A DNA stretch of 58,323 nt from Clostridia bacterium (GCA_016278615.1 JADQBM010000113.1:1-58323); one strand, 5' to 3'; positions 34,328 through 43,800 are shown, numbered from the stretch's first letter. The notes: a model not told the origin generated them from the sequence alone. Program-made: numbers and translations.

Positions 34328-36157
34328 ATGAGAAAAAGGCAAGACCAAAGTTCAGATATCAACAATACATTGTTAAACATTATCACACCTATGGGTTTGG
34401 AAATTAAAAGAAATAGCCTTGTTATTGGGGAAAATTCCGGAAAAATCTATGGGATGGTAAAATATCCTCAAAAGGTAGATTATGGTTGGTTATGCAAACT
34501 AACTAATATACCGGGAACGATTGTCAGTGTTACGTTTAAACCCATTGATCATAGTACATTTATTGAAAGCCTTTCCAAAAGTGTTATTCAAAATCGTGGG
34601 GCATCAGAAAGTGCAAGAGATCCTTTGATCCAGAAAAGAGCAGAGAGAGCTGCTATTGATGGAGAAAGAATAATGGTGCAGATTGATCAGCATGGAGAAA
34701 CAGTAGGACTTATGAGCATCAATATTATGCCAATTGCAAAAGATGAAGAAGCTCTTCAGAAGTTAAGCGGAAAAACGGAAAGCATCTGTGCAATGATTAA
34801 ATGTAAACCCAGGTTGTTGGCAAATCTTCAAGAAGAAGCATTCAAAATGATTTCTCCTTTTTATACAAGTGAAGAAAGTATTGCACAGATCTGTGAAAGA
34901 ATTGTTCCGTTGTCTACTTTTGTAGGTGGCTTTCCATATTCAAGTTCCGGTTACAATGACGGTACCGGTTATTTTTTTGGAAGGGATTTAGGTGGTGGAT
35001 TAGTTATATTAGATCCATGGAAGAGAGGTAACGATCGAACCAATACCAACATTGTTATTATGGGGGTAGCTGGAGTTGGTAAATCTACTGCTGTCAAACA
35101 TATAGCTTTATCAGAATACATGAAAGGAACAAAGATCATCTTTATAGATCCAGAAAGGGAGTATAAAGAACTCTGTGAGGCTTTAAATGGAGATTGGATC
35201 AATGCAGGTGGTGGATCAAATGGTAGAATTAATCCATTGCAGATTAGACCGACACCTACAGATGAAAATGATGAAGTATACAGAGATGAAGGGCATGGAA
35301 TGGGTGATATGGCTCTCTATATAAAAAATGTTGAGATATTCTTCAATCTCTATCTTCCATCTTTAACGGATATTCAAAGAGCAATACTAAAGGATACACT
35401 TATTGAGCTATATCATAATTTTAATATTACATGGGATACGGATATAACAAAACTTAATAGTAAGGATTTCCCAGTGTTTAAGGATTTATATGATCTGATT
35501 ATAAAGAAGGCTGAAGAAAAAGAGAAATTAAGAAAAGAAGTAGAACAAAATGTATATTCTGATTTAGCTTTGCTATTAAAGGATATCGCACTTGGATCTG
35601 ACAGCTTTCTTTGGAATGGATATAGTACTATTCAGACAAATACAAGATGTGTTTGTTTAGACACACATGATCTTCAAAATACTTCAGATAACATTAAAAG
35701 AACTCAATACTTTAATCTTCTGACTTGGTGTTGGCAGCAAATGAGTAAAGATAGAAATGAAAGAGTTTTATTAATTTGTGATGAAGCCTATCTGATGATT
35801 GATTCAAATGTGCCTCAAAGTTTAGTGTTTCTCAGAAATGTAGAAAAGAGAGCAAGAAAGTATGAAGCTGGAATTGCGATTATAAGCCATTCTGTAGTAG
35901 ACTTCTTAGATCCTAATATCAAGATGTATGGTCAAGCTCTTTTAGATATTCCATGCTTCAAAATTCTAATGGGATGTGATGGTAAAAATCTAATTGAAAC
36001 TAAGGAACTTTACAATCTTACAGATGCTGAAGAAGAATTGTTAGCAAGCAAGAAAAGGGGTAATGCTCTTGTCATGATTGGCTCTAAAAGGTTGCATGTT
36101 ATCTTTGAGATCCCGGAATATAAGTTTGAGTATATGGGTAAGGCTGGGGGGAGGTAA
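34328..36157 (+). CDS. virB4: VirB4-type conjugation ATPase
   Basis: A 609-residue VirB4 ATPase that energises the T4SS. Walker A is MGVAGVGKSTAVKH (residues ~242-255), Walker B is VLLICDEAYLMID (~472-484), and the KRARKYEAGIAIISHS segment is typical. It belongs to the CD1110-like group of clostridial ICEs. AAAGGAGG precedes the ATG. It lies 14 kb from prgI, its usual immediate neighbour, because Tad-like and cassette genes lie between. Confidence 0.93.
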   Translation: MRKRQDQSSDINNTLLNIITPMGLEIKRNSLVIGENSGKIYGMVKYPQKVDYGWLCKLTNIPGTIVSVTFKPIDHSTFIESLSKSVIQNRGASESARDPLIQKRAERAAIDGERIMVQIDQHGETVGLMSINIMPIAKDEEALQKLSGKTESICAMIKCKPRLLANLQEEAFKMISPFYTSEESIAQICERIVPLSTFVGGFPYSSSGYNDGTGYFFGRDLGGGLVILDPWKRGNDRTNTNIVIMGVAGVGKSTAVKHIALSEYMKGTKIIFIDPEREYKELCEALNGDWINAGGGSNGRINPLQIRPTPTDENDEVYRDEGHGMGDMALYIKNVEIFFNLYLPSLTDIQRAILKDTLIELYHNFNITWDTDITKLNSKDFPVFKDLYDLIIKKAEEKEKLRKEVEQNVYSDLALLLKDIALGSDSFLWNGYSTIQTNTRCVCLDTHDLQNTSDNIKRTQYFNLLTWCWQQMSKDRNERVLLICDEAYLMIDSNVPQSLVFLRNVEKRARKYEAGIAIISHSVVDFLDPNIKMYGQALLDIPCFKILMGCDGKNLIETKELYNLTDAEEELLASKKRGNALVMIGSKRLHVIFEIPEYKFEYMGKAGGR

Positions 36158-36178
36158 ATATACTACTATGGCAATTTA

Positions 36179-36187
36179 TGGTATGAT
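36179..36187 (+). promoter_or_regulatory. Extended -10 promoter of the DUF6998-like gene
   Basis: TGGTATGAT (36179-36187), a variant of the nonamer seen at other cargo starts, lies 45 bases before the gene at 36232. Confidence 0.45.
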
Positions 36188-36231
36188 GATATAAGTAACA
36201 ATTATGATTAAAATAAAAAAATAAATTTTTA

Positions 36232-36735
36232 TTGTTAGATAGTGTGAAAAGAGATTATATTATTTTGAGGTTTGAAAATATGCTAAGTAAAAAAGGAATA
36301 GACAGTATACCAACTCTAATTAAAGAATTATATTCTATTGTAGATTCTTTGGAAGAACATTTTCCTGATAAAAAATTCACTCCGGATGGGCATTTGGTAG
36401 GCAGCATAGGAGAAGTGTTGGTAGCATACCATTATAATTTGGAGTTATTGAAATCTTCATACGAAACACATGATGCAATTACTAAAGATGGGAAGATGGT
36501 TCAAATAAAGGCAACTCAAGGCAATACAATTGGTATAAGGAGTAACCCCGATTATTTAATAGTAATTAAGATTTTACCTGATGGTAATTTTGAAGAATAT
36601 TACAATGGTATCGGTGATTTAGCATGGAATGAATGTGGCAAAATGCAAAAAAATGGACAACGAAGTATATCGTTAAGTAAACTAAGAAAGCTTATGAATA
36701 AAATGGATAAAACTATGATTAAAAAGTGTTTATAA
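36232..36735 (+). CDS. DUF6998-like orphan PD-(D/E)xK nuclease-fold protein (cargo)
   Basis: A protein of up to 167 residues inserted between virB4 and the M23 gene. The core FTPDGHLVGSIGEVLVAYHY, then THDAITKDGKMVQIKATQG and SNPDYLIVIKI, matches DUF6998 proteins as I recall them. It has a PD-(D/E)xK-like layout (Glu of GEV, Asp of HDA, QxK). It has its own promoter and no partner gene. Start choice is uncertain: the TTG at 36232 has no ribosome binding site, while the ATG at 36280 follows GAGG at 9 bases. A defence or restriction role is inferred from the fold. Confidence 0.68.
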   Translation: MLDSVKRDYIILRFENMLSKKGIDSIPTLIKELYSIVDSLEEHFPDKKFTPDGHLVGSIGEVLVAYHYNLELLKSSYETHDAITKDGKMVQIKATQGNTIGIRSNPDYLIVIKILPDGNFEEYYNGIGDLAWNECGKMQKNGQRSISLSKLRKLMNKMDKTMIKKCL

Positions 36736-36788
36736 TAAGTAAATTGAGAGTACATTAATGTAATCTTTATTATAATTGGAGGTGATGG

Positions 36789-37526
36789 GTGATAATTCAT
36801 CTAAAAATAGTCTCAATGGTTACTCAAGGAACAATAGATTTAATTAAAGACGAAGAATCAAGAAAAAGAATAATGATCATCACTATGGCACCGCTAATAA
36901 CGGTGCTTTTAATTTTAACTTTTTTTGTATATATCCTATCTAGTCCAGTATCTTTCATTATGGAATTTTTTATGGATGATGCAACCAGAGCAGCGGTAAA
37001 AGAGTTTAAAGCGGCTAATGATGCGATTGTTGAATTACAGATAGGAACATTAGTCTTTAATGGGGACTATCCTATGCCGGTGACAGGAGAAATGACGAGT
37101 CCTTATGGCTATAGGATTCATCCGGTAACAGGAGAATATAAAATGCATACAGGTATAGATATTCGTCCTGAATGGCATACCCAAGTAAAATCAATAGCAT
37201 ATGGAAGAGTAGTTAAGATTGGAATTGATAATGGCTATGGGCAGTACGTGATTATATTTCATGATACTGAAGAAGATCCATTTTATTCAGTATATGCTCA
37301 TTTATCGAAAGTCTATGCTATTCAAGATCAAGAAGTTAATCAAGGCAGCATCATCGGACTTGAAGGCGGTGATCCAGAGTTAGACCCTATGCCAGGATTA
37401 TCAACCGGTCATCATTTGCATTTTGAAATTAGAAAAAAATTAAGTAAACAAAGTCACGTTGACCCAATGGGATATTTAATTGATACATGTACCGATACAG
37501 AAGGAAAGGAGAATCAGTTGAAATGA
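36789..37526 (+). CDS. Membrane-anchored M23 peptidase (VirB1-like cell-wall hydrolase)
   Basis: A 245-residue protein with one membrane segment (LITVLLILTFFVYILS) and a C-terminal M23/LytM domain. The zinc ligands appear in SPYGYRIHPVTGEYKMHTGID (first H and D), the YAHL motif and HHLHFEIR. It would open peptidoglycan locally for the T4SS, the job of CwlT/VirB1 proteins elsewhere. The GTG at 36789 follows GGAGGTG. A GC-rich hairpin with T-rich tail lies inside the gene (36887-36910). Confidence 0.88.
   Translation: MIIHLKIVSMVTQGTIDLIKDEESRKRIMIITMAPLITVLLILTFFVYILSSPVSFIMEFFMDDATRAAVKEFKAANDAIVELQIGTLVFNGDYPMPVTGEMTSPYGYRIHPVTGEYKMHTGIDIRPEWHTQVKSIAYGRVVKIGIDNGYGQYVIIFHDTEEDPFYSVYAHLSKVYAIQDQEVNQGSIIGLEGGDPELDPMPGLSTGHHLHFEIRKKLSKQSHVDPMGYLIDTCTDTEGKENQLK
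36887..36910 (+). terminator. Intragenic terminator-like hairpin in the M23 gene
   Basis: GCACCG (36888-36893) pairs with CGGTGC (36901-36906) around CTAATAA. TTTTAATTTT follows, and one flanking G-U pair can extend the stem. Confidence 0.5.
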
Positions 37527-37684
37527 AGAAGATGTTAATAATAGAATTGGTAATTTATGCGGTTATTACAATAGCTGGAATCATTCTTATGTTTACTTAT
37601 AAAGAGGAAAGAATTGAATTCACTATTCCTTCAGATTTTACGGTACAGGAGGAATCACAAGATGCTTTTATACCTATCCAGTAA
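37523..37684 (+). CDS. Small single-span membrane protein
   Basis: A 53-residue protein with one membrane helix (MLIIELVIYAVITIAGIILM) and a short extracellular tail. The ATG at 37523 overlaps the M23 stop (ATGA) and follows AAAGGAG. The 3' end overlaps the next gene by 23 bases. It belongs to the transfer operon; the function is unknown. Confidence 0.7.
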   Translation: MKKMLIIELVIYAVITIAGIILMFTYKEERIEFTIPSDFTVQEESQDAFIPIQ

Positions 37685-38678
37685 TCAAAATATTGGAATA
37701 TTTGACTTTATAGCTAAAGAACAAGGTATTCTAATTAAGAAATTATCAGGTGAATTTAATCTAAAGCAATTTGTACTACGAGATATGAGAAATCTAAGTC
37801 ATTGCACATATATTGCGATAGACCTTAGGGCATTAAAAGATACTGAAGATGAGCTTATAGAAGCAATAACTGCTTTCAAGTCCATGTACGATTCAAGAAT
37901 AATTATTTATGCTGAAGGTTTCAAACAAGGAAATTTTCTTCTTGAAAAGCTTGTTGAGAATGATATTTATAATATTGTAACAGCTATATCCATAGATAAA
38001 ATACAATCTGAAATATTAAAATGTTTAAGCTCTGAAGGAATGAATAGACAAGATGCCATGAGATTTAGAAATGAAATTTCAGGTGAAGAGCTAATTAATA
38101 AATACACATTCATATGTGAGAACATTCAGATAGCAGTTTTTGGTGTTGCCTCAAAAGTTGGAACCACCACAACTGCTATTAATTTAGCCAATTATCTTGC
38201 ATTTATTGGTGCTAAAGTTTGCTATGTAGAAGCAAATAAGAATAATCATTTGGATGAGATAGCATCATTCTATAAATCGATGGTTAGAAATGATGATTCA
38301 TATAAGTATATGGGGGTAACGTATTACAATACCTCAGCTCAATTTTCTAGGGATTATCATTGTATCATCTATGACATAGGGGAGTTGACTAAGGAAAAAA
38401 GAAGTATTCTGAGATCATGTAATATTAATATTTTATGTGGAACATCAAAGCCTTATGAGATAAGCACAGTGAAAGATATGCTTGGTATAATTGAAGGATT
38501 ACCAGTAAATATATTCCTTTCTTTTGTACCAGAAAACTCAAAGCTTATATTGAAAAATATGTTTGATAGTAAAAGTAAAAAAGTCTATTTTCCTAATTAT
38601 ACACCGGATCTATTCGATTCAAAGAATAACGAAAATATCTATAAGGAAACTCTAAAAGACTATATTAATGAAAACTAA
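37662..38678 (+). CDS. Second TadZ/CpaE-like ATPase-fold protein with a degenerate P-loop
   Basis: A 338-residue protein with an N-terminal receiver-like region (~residues 1-130) and a C-terminal MinD/ParA fold, the CpaE/TadZ architecture. The P-loop reads ASKVGTTTTAINLANYLA: both the signature lysine and the phosphate-binding lysine (GKT in active enzymes) are replaced, so it may not hydrolyse ATP. The ATG at 37662 follows CAGGAGG at 9 bases. A catalytic paralogue is at 21658. It may be a pseudo-ATPase that localises the secretion machine. Confidence 0.75.
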   Translation: MLLYLSSNQNIGIFDFIAKEQGILIKKLSGEFNLKQFVLRDMRNLSHCTYIAIDLRALKDTEDELIEAITAFKSMYDSRIIIYAEGFKQGNFLLEKLVENDIYNIVTAISIDKIQSEILKCLSSEGMNRQDAMRFRNEISGEELINKYTFICENIQIAVFGVASKVGTTTTAINLANYLAFIGAKVCYVEANKNNHLDEIASFYKSMVRNDDSYKYMGVTYYNTSAQFSRDYHCIIYDIGELTKEKRSILRSCNINILCGTSKPYEISTVKDMLGIIEGLPVNIFLSFVPENSKLILKNMFDSKSKKVYFPNYTPDLFDSKNNENIYKETLKDYINEN

Positions 38679-38700
38679 AGGAAGGAAGGAGGCTGCTATA

Positions 38701-39258
38701 ATGACAAAAGCACAACTATTAAATCAGCTATACAATTCAGACTTGACAATGAGAGCAACACTTGTGATGAATTATCTTATCAATAGATCCAATGCAGAAA
38801 TGACTTGCTTCCCAGCTATTAAAACCATTGCTAATGATTGCAATATATCAACAAGAACAGTTCAAAGAGCATTAAAAGATCATCTTGAATCTGAGCTAAT
38901 TAAGAAAGATTCAAGATACAGAATAAATGGTGGTCAGAGTTCAAATCTTTATACTCTATGCATTATTGAAGAAATAGAAAAAGAGCAGCCTTCTTCCGGA
39001 CAGAGAAAAAATACCGTTGATTCATCTTATTTAGAGAAGCAACTTGAAATAGATAATATTACTTTTGAAGATTACTATGAAGAGATAGTAGAAGAAGCTC
39101 CAATTGCAATTGATATGAATGTTTTTAAAGATAAAGAAGTTGGACAAATAATAAATTCAGGAATAATTTGTTTTAATGTAGCAAACATAAATACCCACTT
39201 AAATTCAGTTCTCTTAAATGTATGTCATAGGGAGGGTGACACTTTGGTGCCTCCATAG
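38701..39258 (+). CDS. Helix-turn-helix protein (HTH_36/replication-initiator-like)
   Basis: A 185-residue protein with an N-terminal winged helix: MNYLINRSNAEMTCFPAIKT, then IANDCNISTRTVQRALKDH. This is the HTH_36 pattern found in plasmid and ICE replication or regulatory proteins. AAGGAGG precedes the ATG. The last ~25 residues (after INSGIICFN) do not look conserved and lead into a junction with the compositionally different island at ~39260-39330, so the C-terminus may have been altered there. Confidence 0.75.
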   Translation: MTKAQLLNQLYNSDLTMRATLVMNYLINRSNAEMTCFPAIKTIANDCNISTRTVQRALKDHLESELIKKDSRYRINGGQSSNLYTLCIIEEIEKEQPSSGQRKNTVDSSYLEKQLEIDNITFEDYYEEIVEEAPIAIDMNVFKDKEVGQIINSGIICFNVANINTHLNSVLLNVCHREGDTLVPP

Positions 39259-39327
39259 AACTATACAGTTTAAGGAATTGGTTATTGAAAGAAAGAGTAT
39301 AATTATTCCTTAACCGGTCAAGAACTT

Positions 39328-40083
39328 TTGGTCAGCCTGTGTAATCTTTATGGCAAAATAAATAACCCAGATAGCACTGTACCGATTACAGATGCCATCT
39401 GGGATTGGTGTAGAAACAATATTCATCCTTATGATATTGACAGCCTTTGTGAAATGCTTGAAAGTGAGAAGTTAGCACACATCACTTACATGGATTTGAT
39501 TCAGGACGATGCTACTTTCAGCATTAAGCGATTTATTAGGGACTTGTGCGATCTGGGGACTGTATTTGAATTATACTTCGCCTTATATAGATTGAAGTAT
39601 TATGGTAATGTTGATTACGCAAGAAATCTATACTATGAAGGCAGGCTTTGCGACAGTCTCGCTTTTCTTGAACGATATTGGCAATACGTGGATGAGGGGG
39701 GAGTACAAAGCTCATATTTTAGAAGACTACAACGAGATTATGTTCAAAGTCATATGTTCCCGGATTTTCGTATGAGGTTAAAATTAGACAGAAAAAAAGG
39801 TAAAATCATGTATGGAGCCGACATTCAATCGGTTTTTGATATTTGTTGGTACACCTTTTCCAGAATGGTAGCTGACGTTGCACCGCCGGTTGATGAAGAC
39901 CTTGACTATTTTGAATCGCAAGGCTCCATACTTTCCTGCCTTGTCTGTGGAAAATACTTTGTACGCCATTCGAGCCGTCAACTATATTGCGATAATCCAA
40001 ATTGCCAAGCGGAGCGTAACAGAAAGAACAGACGAGCATGTTATGCTCGGAAGAAGTCTTCTGAAGCAGAAAACAAAGAATAA
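39328..40083 (+). CDS. DUF6076-type protein, probably 5'-truncated
   Basis: A 251-residue frame from TTG 39328, ending in the DUF6076 zinc-ribbon-like tail: CLVCGKYFVRHSSRQLYCDNP followed by CQAERNRKNRRACYARKK. The frame is open back to 39289 and looks coding (YSLTGQELLVS), but no good start or ribosome binding site exists. The 5' end was therefore probably lost at the junction with the upstream transfer module. GC content and codon use are higher than in the transfer genes. The family is common in Firmicutes mobile elements; the function is unknown. Confidence 0.65.
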   Translation: MVSLCNLYGKINNPDSTVPITDAIWDWCRNNIHPYDIDSLCEMLESEKLAHITYMDLIQDDATFSIKRFIRDLCDLGTVFELYFALYRLKYYGNVDYARNLYYEGRLCDSLAFLERYWQYVDEGGVQSSYFRRLQRDYVQSHMFPDFRMRLKLDRKKGKIMYGADIQSVFDICWYTFSRMVADVAPPVDEDLDYFESQGSILSCLVCGKYFVRHSSRQLYCDNPNCQAERNRKNRRACYARKKSSEAENKE

Positions 40084-40084
40084 A

Positions 40085-40139
40085 AAACAGACCGCGCTAC
40101 CTTACCCTGTTTTGGGGTAGCAACGAGGTCTGTTTTAAT
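40085..40139. terminator. Bidirectional terminator between convergent genes
   Basis: ACAGACC and GGTCTGT flank a second stem GCTACC/GGTAGC, giving a long hairpin with A-rich and T-rich flanks on either side. It serves the DUF6076 gene (+) and the hypothetical gene at 40146 (-). Confidence 0.7.
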
Positions 40140-40145
40140 ATGTGG

Positions 40146-40421
40146 TTATCCAAGTGCTTCTTTTATAAATACAATATCTTCCTCGGATAACACTGTAATT
40201 ACTTTTAAGTGGCAGAAATGTTCCTGCAGTTGCTTTTCTAATTCTTCTTTGCGGCTATATGGGCCACTGATTTTAATAAGGTTATTATCTGCATCCTTGC
40301 AGAAGGCTGAGAAAATGGTCTTGTTCAATTGATCGCAGAACTCTTCATAGCCCAAATGTCCTTCTGTTTTAATAACTTGGCTTGCGGTATGTAATTCTTC
40401 CACTGTCCAGTCTCTAATCAT
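40146..40421 (-). CDS. Hypothetical protein, minus strand
   Basis: A 91-residue protein on the minus strand, preceded on that strand by AAGGAGGTG at 5 bases from its ATG. It is soluble and of mixed charge, with two short hydrophobic strands (LKVITVL, DIVFIKEAL). No family is recognised. It is divergent from the XRE regulator and may be controlled by the same operator region. Confidence 0.72.
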   Translation of the reverse strand: MIRDWTVEELHTASQVIKTEGHLGYEEFCDQLNKTIFSAFCKDADNNLIKISGPYSRKEELEKQLQEHFCHLKVITVLSEEDIVFIKEALG

Positions 40422-40518
40422 GAGGCACCTCCTTCAGTAGCACATATATTGCGCTGATAGAAGAAATTAGCAAGCAAATAATCATTATTTCGTGATTGAT
40501 TTGTGTGTCAGTAACAAG

Positions 40519-40556
40519 GCAATTATATTGCTACTTGCCATAGCAAATGCTATAAT
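40519..40556 (+). promoter_or_regulatory. Promoter with two operator-like palindromes for the XRE/RM operon
   Basis: TTGCTA (40528-40533) and TATAAT (40551-40556) are separated by 17 bases. GCAAT-TAT-ATTGC (40519-40531) overlaps the -35, and TTGC-CATA-GCAA (40535-40546) lies in the spacer. The location suits autoregulation by the XRE protein encoded just downstream. Confidence 0.6.
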
Positions 40557-40579
40557 GAGAAAAATGGAGGTATGAGCAA

Positions 40580-40843
40580 ATGACCTTTGATGAAATTCTT
40601 AAAAAAATCCGCAAGGAACTTAATATAACTCAGGAACAGCTTGCCCGTGAGTTAAACGTCAGCTTTTCCACTCTAAATCGTTGGGAAAACAATCGAAACA
40701 CACCAAGCAAGCTTGCACGAATGAGGCTTGCTGAATACTGTACTAAGAAAGGCATTTCCTCGGATATTATCTCCGAGCTAGAGCGCGCTCAATATACTAT
40801 CAAAGGAACAGGAGTAATAAATTATGATGATAACAACCAGTAA
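40580..40843 (+). CDS. XRE-family regulator of the restriction-modification gene
   Basis: An 87-residue XRE/Cro helix-turn-helix protein: TQEQLARELNVSFSTLNRWE is a canonical HTH. It overlaps the following restriction-modification gene by 20 bases, so it is likely a controller protein timing restriction against methylation. TGGAGG precedes the ATG. Candidate operators lie at 40519-40546. Confidence 0.88.
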   Translation: MTFDEILKKIRKELNITQEQLARELNVSFSTLNRWENNRNTPSKLARMRLAEYCTKKGISSDIISELERAQYTIKGTGVINYDDNNQ

Positions 40844-43800
40844 CTTCAAAGAAGTACTAAAACATATTGGCTTCGAACAGCTTAAAGGTAAGGATAAAGA
40901 TATTTGGCTTAAGTCGTACCCGGCATGTGAACTTCGGGTTGACTTTAAAAGCAGCTTACTAATTTATCCTGAAGATAAAGGGTTTATCGTCAATGAGCGG
41001 CAGACCTGTAATTTTAGTGCGCTTGAAAACTTTGTTGTATTCGAGTGTGTCGACCGCTTATTTTCTAAAGGATATAAACCGGAACATATAGAGTTAGAAC
41101 CGAAGTGGAAACTCGGTCATGGTGCAAGCGGTGGCAGAGCCGATATTCTCGTCAAAGATAACAACGCTAATGCACTACTCATCATAGAGTGCAAGACTTG
41201 GGGCGGTGAATTTGAAGCTGAATGGAAGAACATGAACCTTAATGGCGGACAGCTATTTAGCTATGCCCAACAGATTAAAAGTACTCAATTTTTGTGTTTA
41301 TATACTGCAGGCTACAATGACGAAGTGACCTTATACAATAATCATATCATCACACTTAACGATAATAATGAGTATTTAAAAACCCTCAAAGAGCCTTTAG
41401 TGTTTGCAGATGCGACTGATGTTCAGACACTCTATAAGGCATGGTATGTCACCTATAATCATGAATATGAAACTACAGGGATATTTGAGGATACTCACCC
41501 AGCCTACGAAATCGGCAAGGCAAAACGCACCGCTTCTGATCTGCAAGACATCAATCATGATGATATACAGAAGAAGTATCATGGATTTGCGACAATTCTT
41601 CGCCAGCACAATGTATCAGGACGTGAAAACGCTTTTGATAAACTTGTTAATTTATTTCTCGCAAAAATAGTTGATGAGATGCAAAATCCGGAAGAATTGA
41701 TGTTTTCTTGGCGTGGTGTAGCATTCGATAACTATTTCGACCTTCAAGACCGCATACAGAGGCTTTACCGTGACGGAATGCAAAAATTCCTTAATGAAGA
41801 AGTAACTTACATTGATAACGAGGATATTAAAAAAGCGTTTCGGCTTTTCAAAAATGACCCAGATGCAACACGTGACCAGATAGAGGAATATTTTCGCCAA
41901 CTGAAATTTTACACTAACAACGACTTTGCGTTCCTCGATGTACATAACCAGCATCTTTTTTTACAAAATGCGGTTATATTGTTAAAAATCGTGCGGATGA
42001 TTCAAGATATTAAGCTAAAAACTGAGGAGCAGAATCAATTTCTCGGTGACTTGTTTGAAGGATTCCTCGACCAAGGTATAAAACAGAGCGAAGGGCAGTT
42101 TTTCACTCCTACACCAATTGTAAAGTTCCTTGTATCCTCGCTACCACTTAAGACGCTTATTGAAGATAGCGTTGAACCATTGAATGTTATTGACTATGCT
42201 TGCGGCGCAGGGCATTTTCTAAACGAGTATGCCACTCAAATACGCGATTTTGTATCTGGTGAAAATCTGTCTGATTATTATGGACGAATTGTTGGAATTG
42301 AGAAGGAGTACCGTCTTTCAAAAGTAGCGAAAGTATCAGCATTTATGTACGGACAAGACGAGATACAAATCGTATATGCTGATGCACTTGCTGAGAATCC
42401 AATTATTCATAATGGTACATATAATTTGCTTATTTCAAACCCGCCCTACAGCGTCAAAGGATTTCTTGAAACGCTCACACCTGAAGAACGTGCTACATTT
42501 GAGATATTCAAAGTAATTGACAGTAAAAGTATCTACTCAAACAACTCAATTGAGGTATTTTTTGTTGAGAGAGCAAAACAATTGCTTGCTCCAGGTGGTG
42601 TTGCGGCGATAATTCTTCCGTATTCGCTCCTATCCAACAGTGGAGCGGTGTACACCAAGGCTCGAGAGACAATTTTACAGTATTTTGATATCGTGGCAAT
42701 CACTGAGTTTGGAAGTGGAACGTTCGGCAAAACGGGTACGAATACTATCACATTATTTTTGCGCCGCAAAGAAGAAAACCCTGCCCTCGCAGAGCATTAC
42801 CACAACCGCGTTAATGCATGGTTCAATGGAGATTTTGAGAAGGACGGGATATTTGTTGATTCTGATTTGCTGGAGGCTTACTGTCAACACATTGGCTACG
42901 ACATAGATGACTATAAAGAATTGCTATGTTCTATACCCAGTGATGAGTTGCTTGATATGGATGAGTTCAAGACGTATCTCACTGCTTTTGATAATCTTGC
43001 AGAAACAAAAAAACGCAAAAAACAAAAAACGTTTAAAGCATTAAAAGCTGAAGAGCAACAAGCAGAATTAATGAAACGCTTTACATCATACATCCGTGAA
43101 ATAGAAAAGGACAAGTTGTATTATTTTTTGCTCGCGTATAGCAATCCCCAAAACGTAGTTGTTGTAAAATCACCCTCTGGCACAAATGAAAGTAAGCTTT
43201 TTCTTGGATATGAGTGGAGTACCCGTAAAGGTTCGGAGGGTATAAAATACCTTGGGACTGCTACAAGTGATGATAACGATGACGAGACGCTTTCTCGACT
43301 AAAGGGTATTAAGAGTATACGGACACCTCTATTCAACCCTTCTGACCTTGCAGACATAAGCAAAATCAACACAATTATACGAGAAAATTTTAATGGCATA
43401 ACTCAGGTTGAGAGCGAATTTGTGCAGCATTACCGTCTTGTTGATATGCTCGACTTTTCAGGTATCAAATTCGAAAAACAGATTTCTCTTTCAGCAGTAA
43501 AAATGAATGATATGGAGATAATTGAAAACTTTGATAGGTATCGGTTGAGTGATAAAAATCTATTTTCGCTCTCTATCGGAAAGCGTATTCTTAACACGCA
43601 GCTTGTACCTGACGGTGAGGTGCCCGTTTACAGCGCTAATGTATTCGAACCATTTGGGCGGATTAATGAACGACTAATAACAGACTTTAGCATTCCATCC
43701 ATACTATGGGGAGTTGATGGAGATTGGCAAGTAAAATATCTTCCTGCTAATCAAGAGTTTTATCCTACTGACCATTGCGGCGTGTTGCGTGTGTTAACGG

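Noticed and set aside
42508-42769. Overlapping minus-strand ORFs in the restriction-modification gene
   Set aside because: They are shadows of the methyltransferase domain with no ribosome binding sites.
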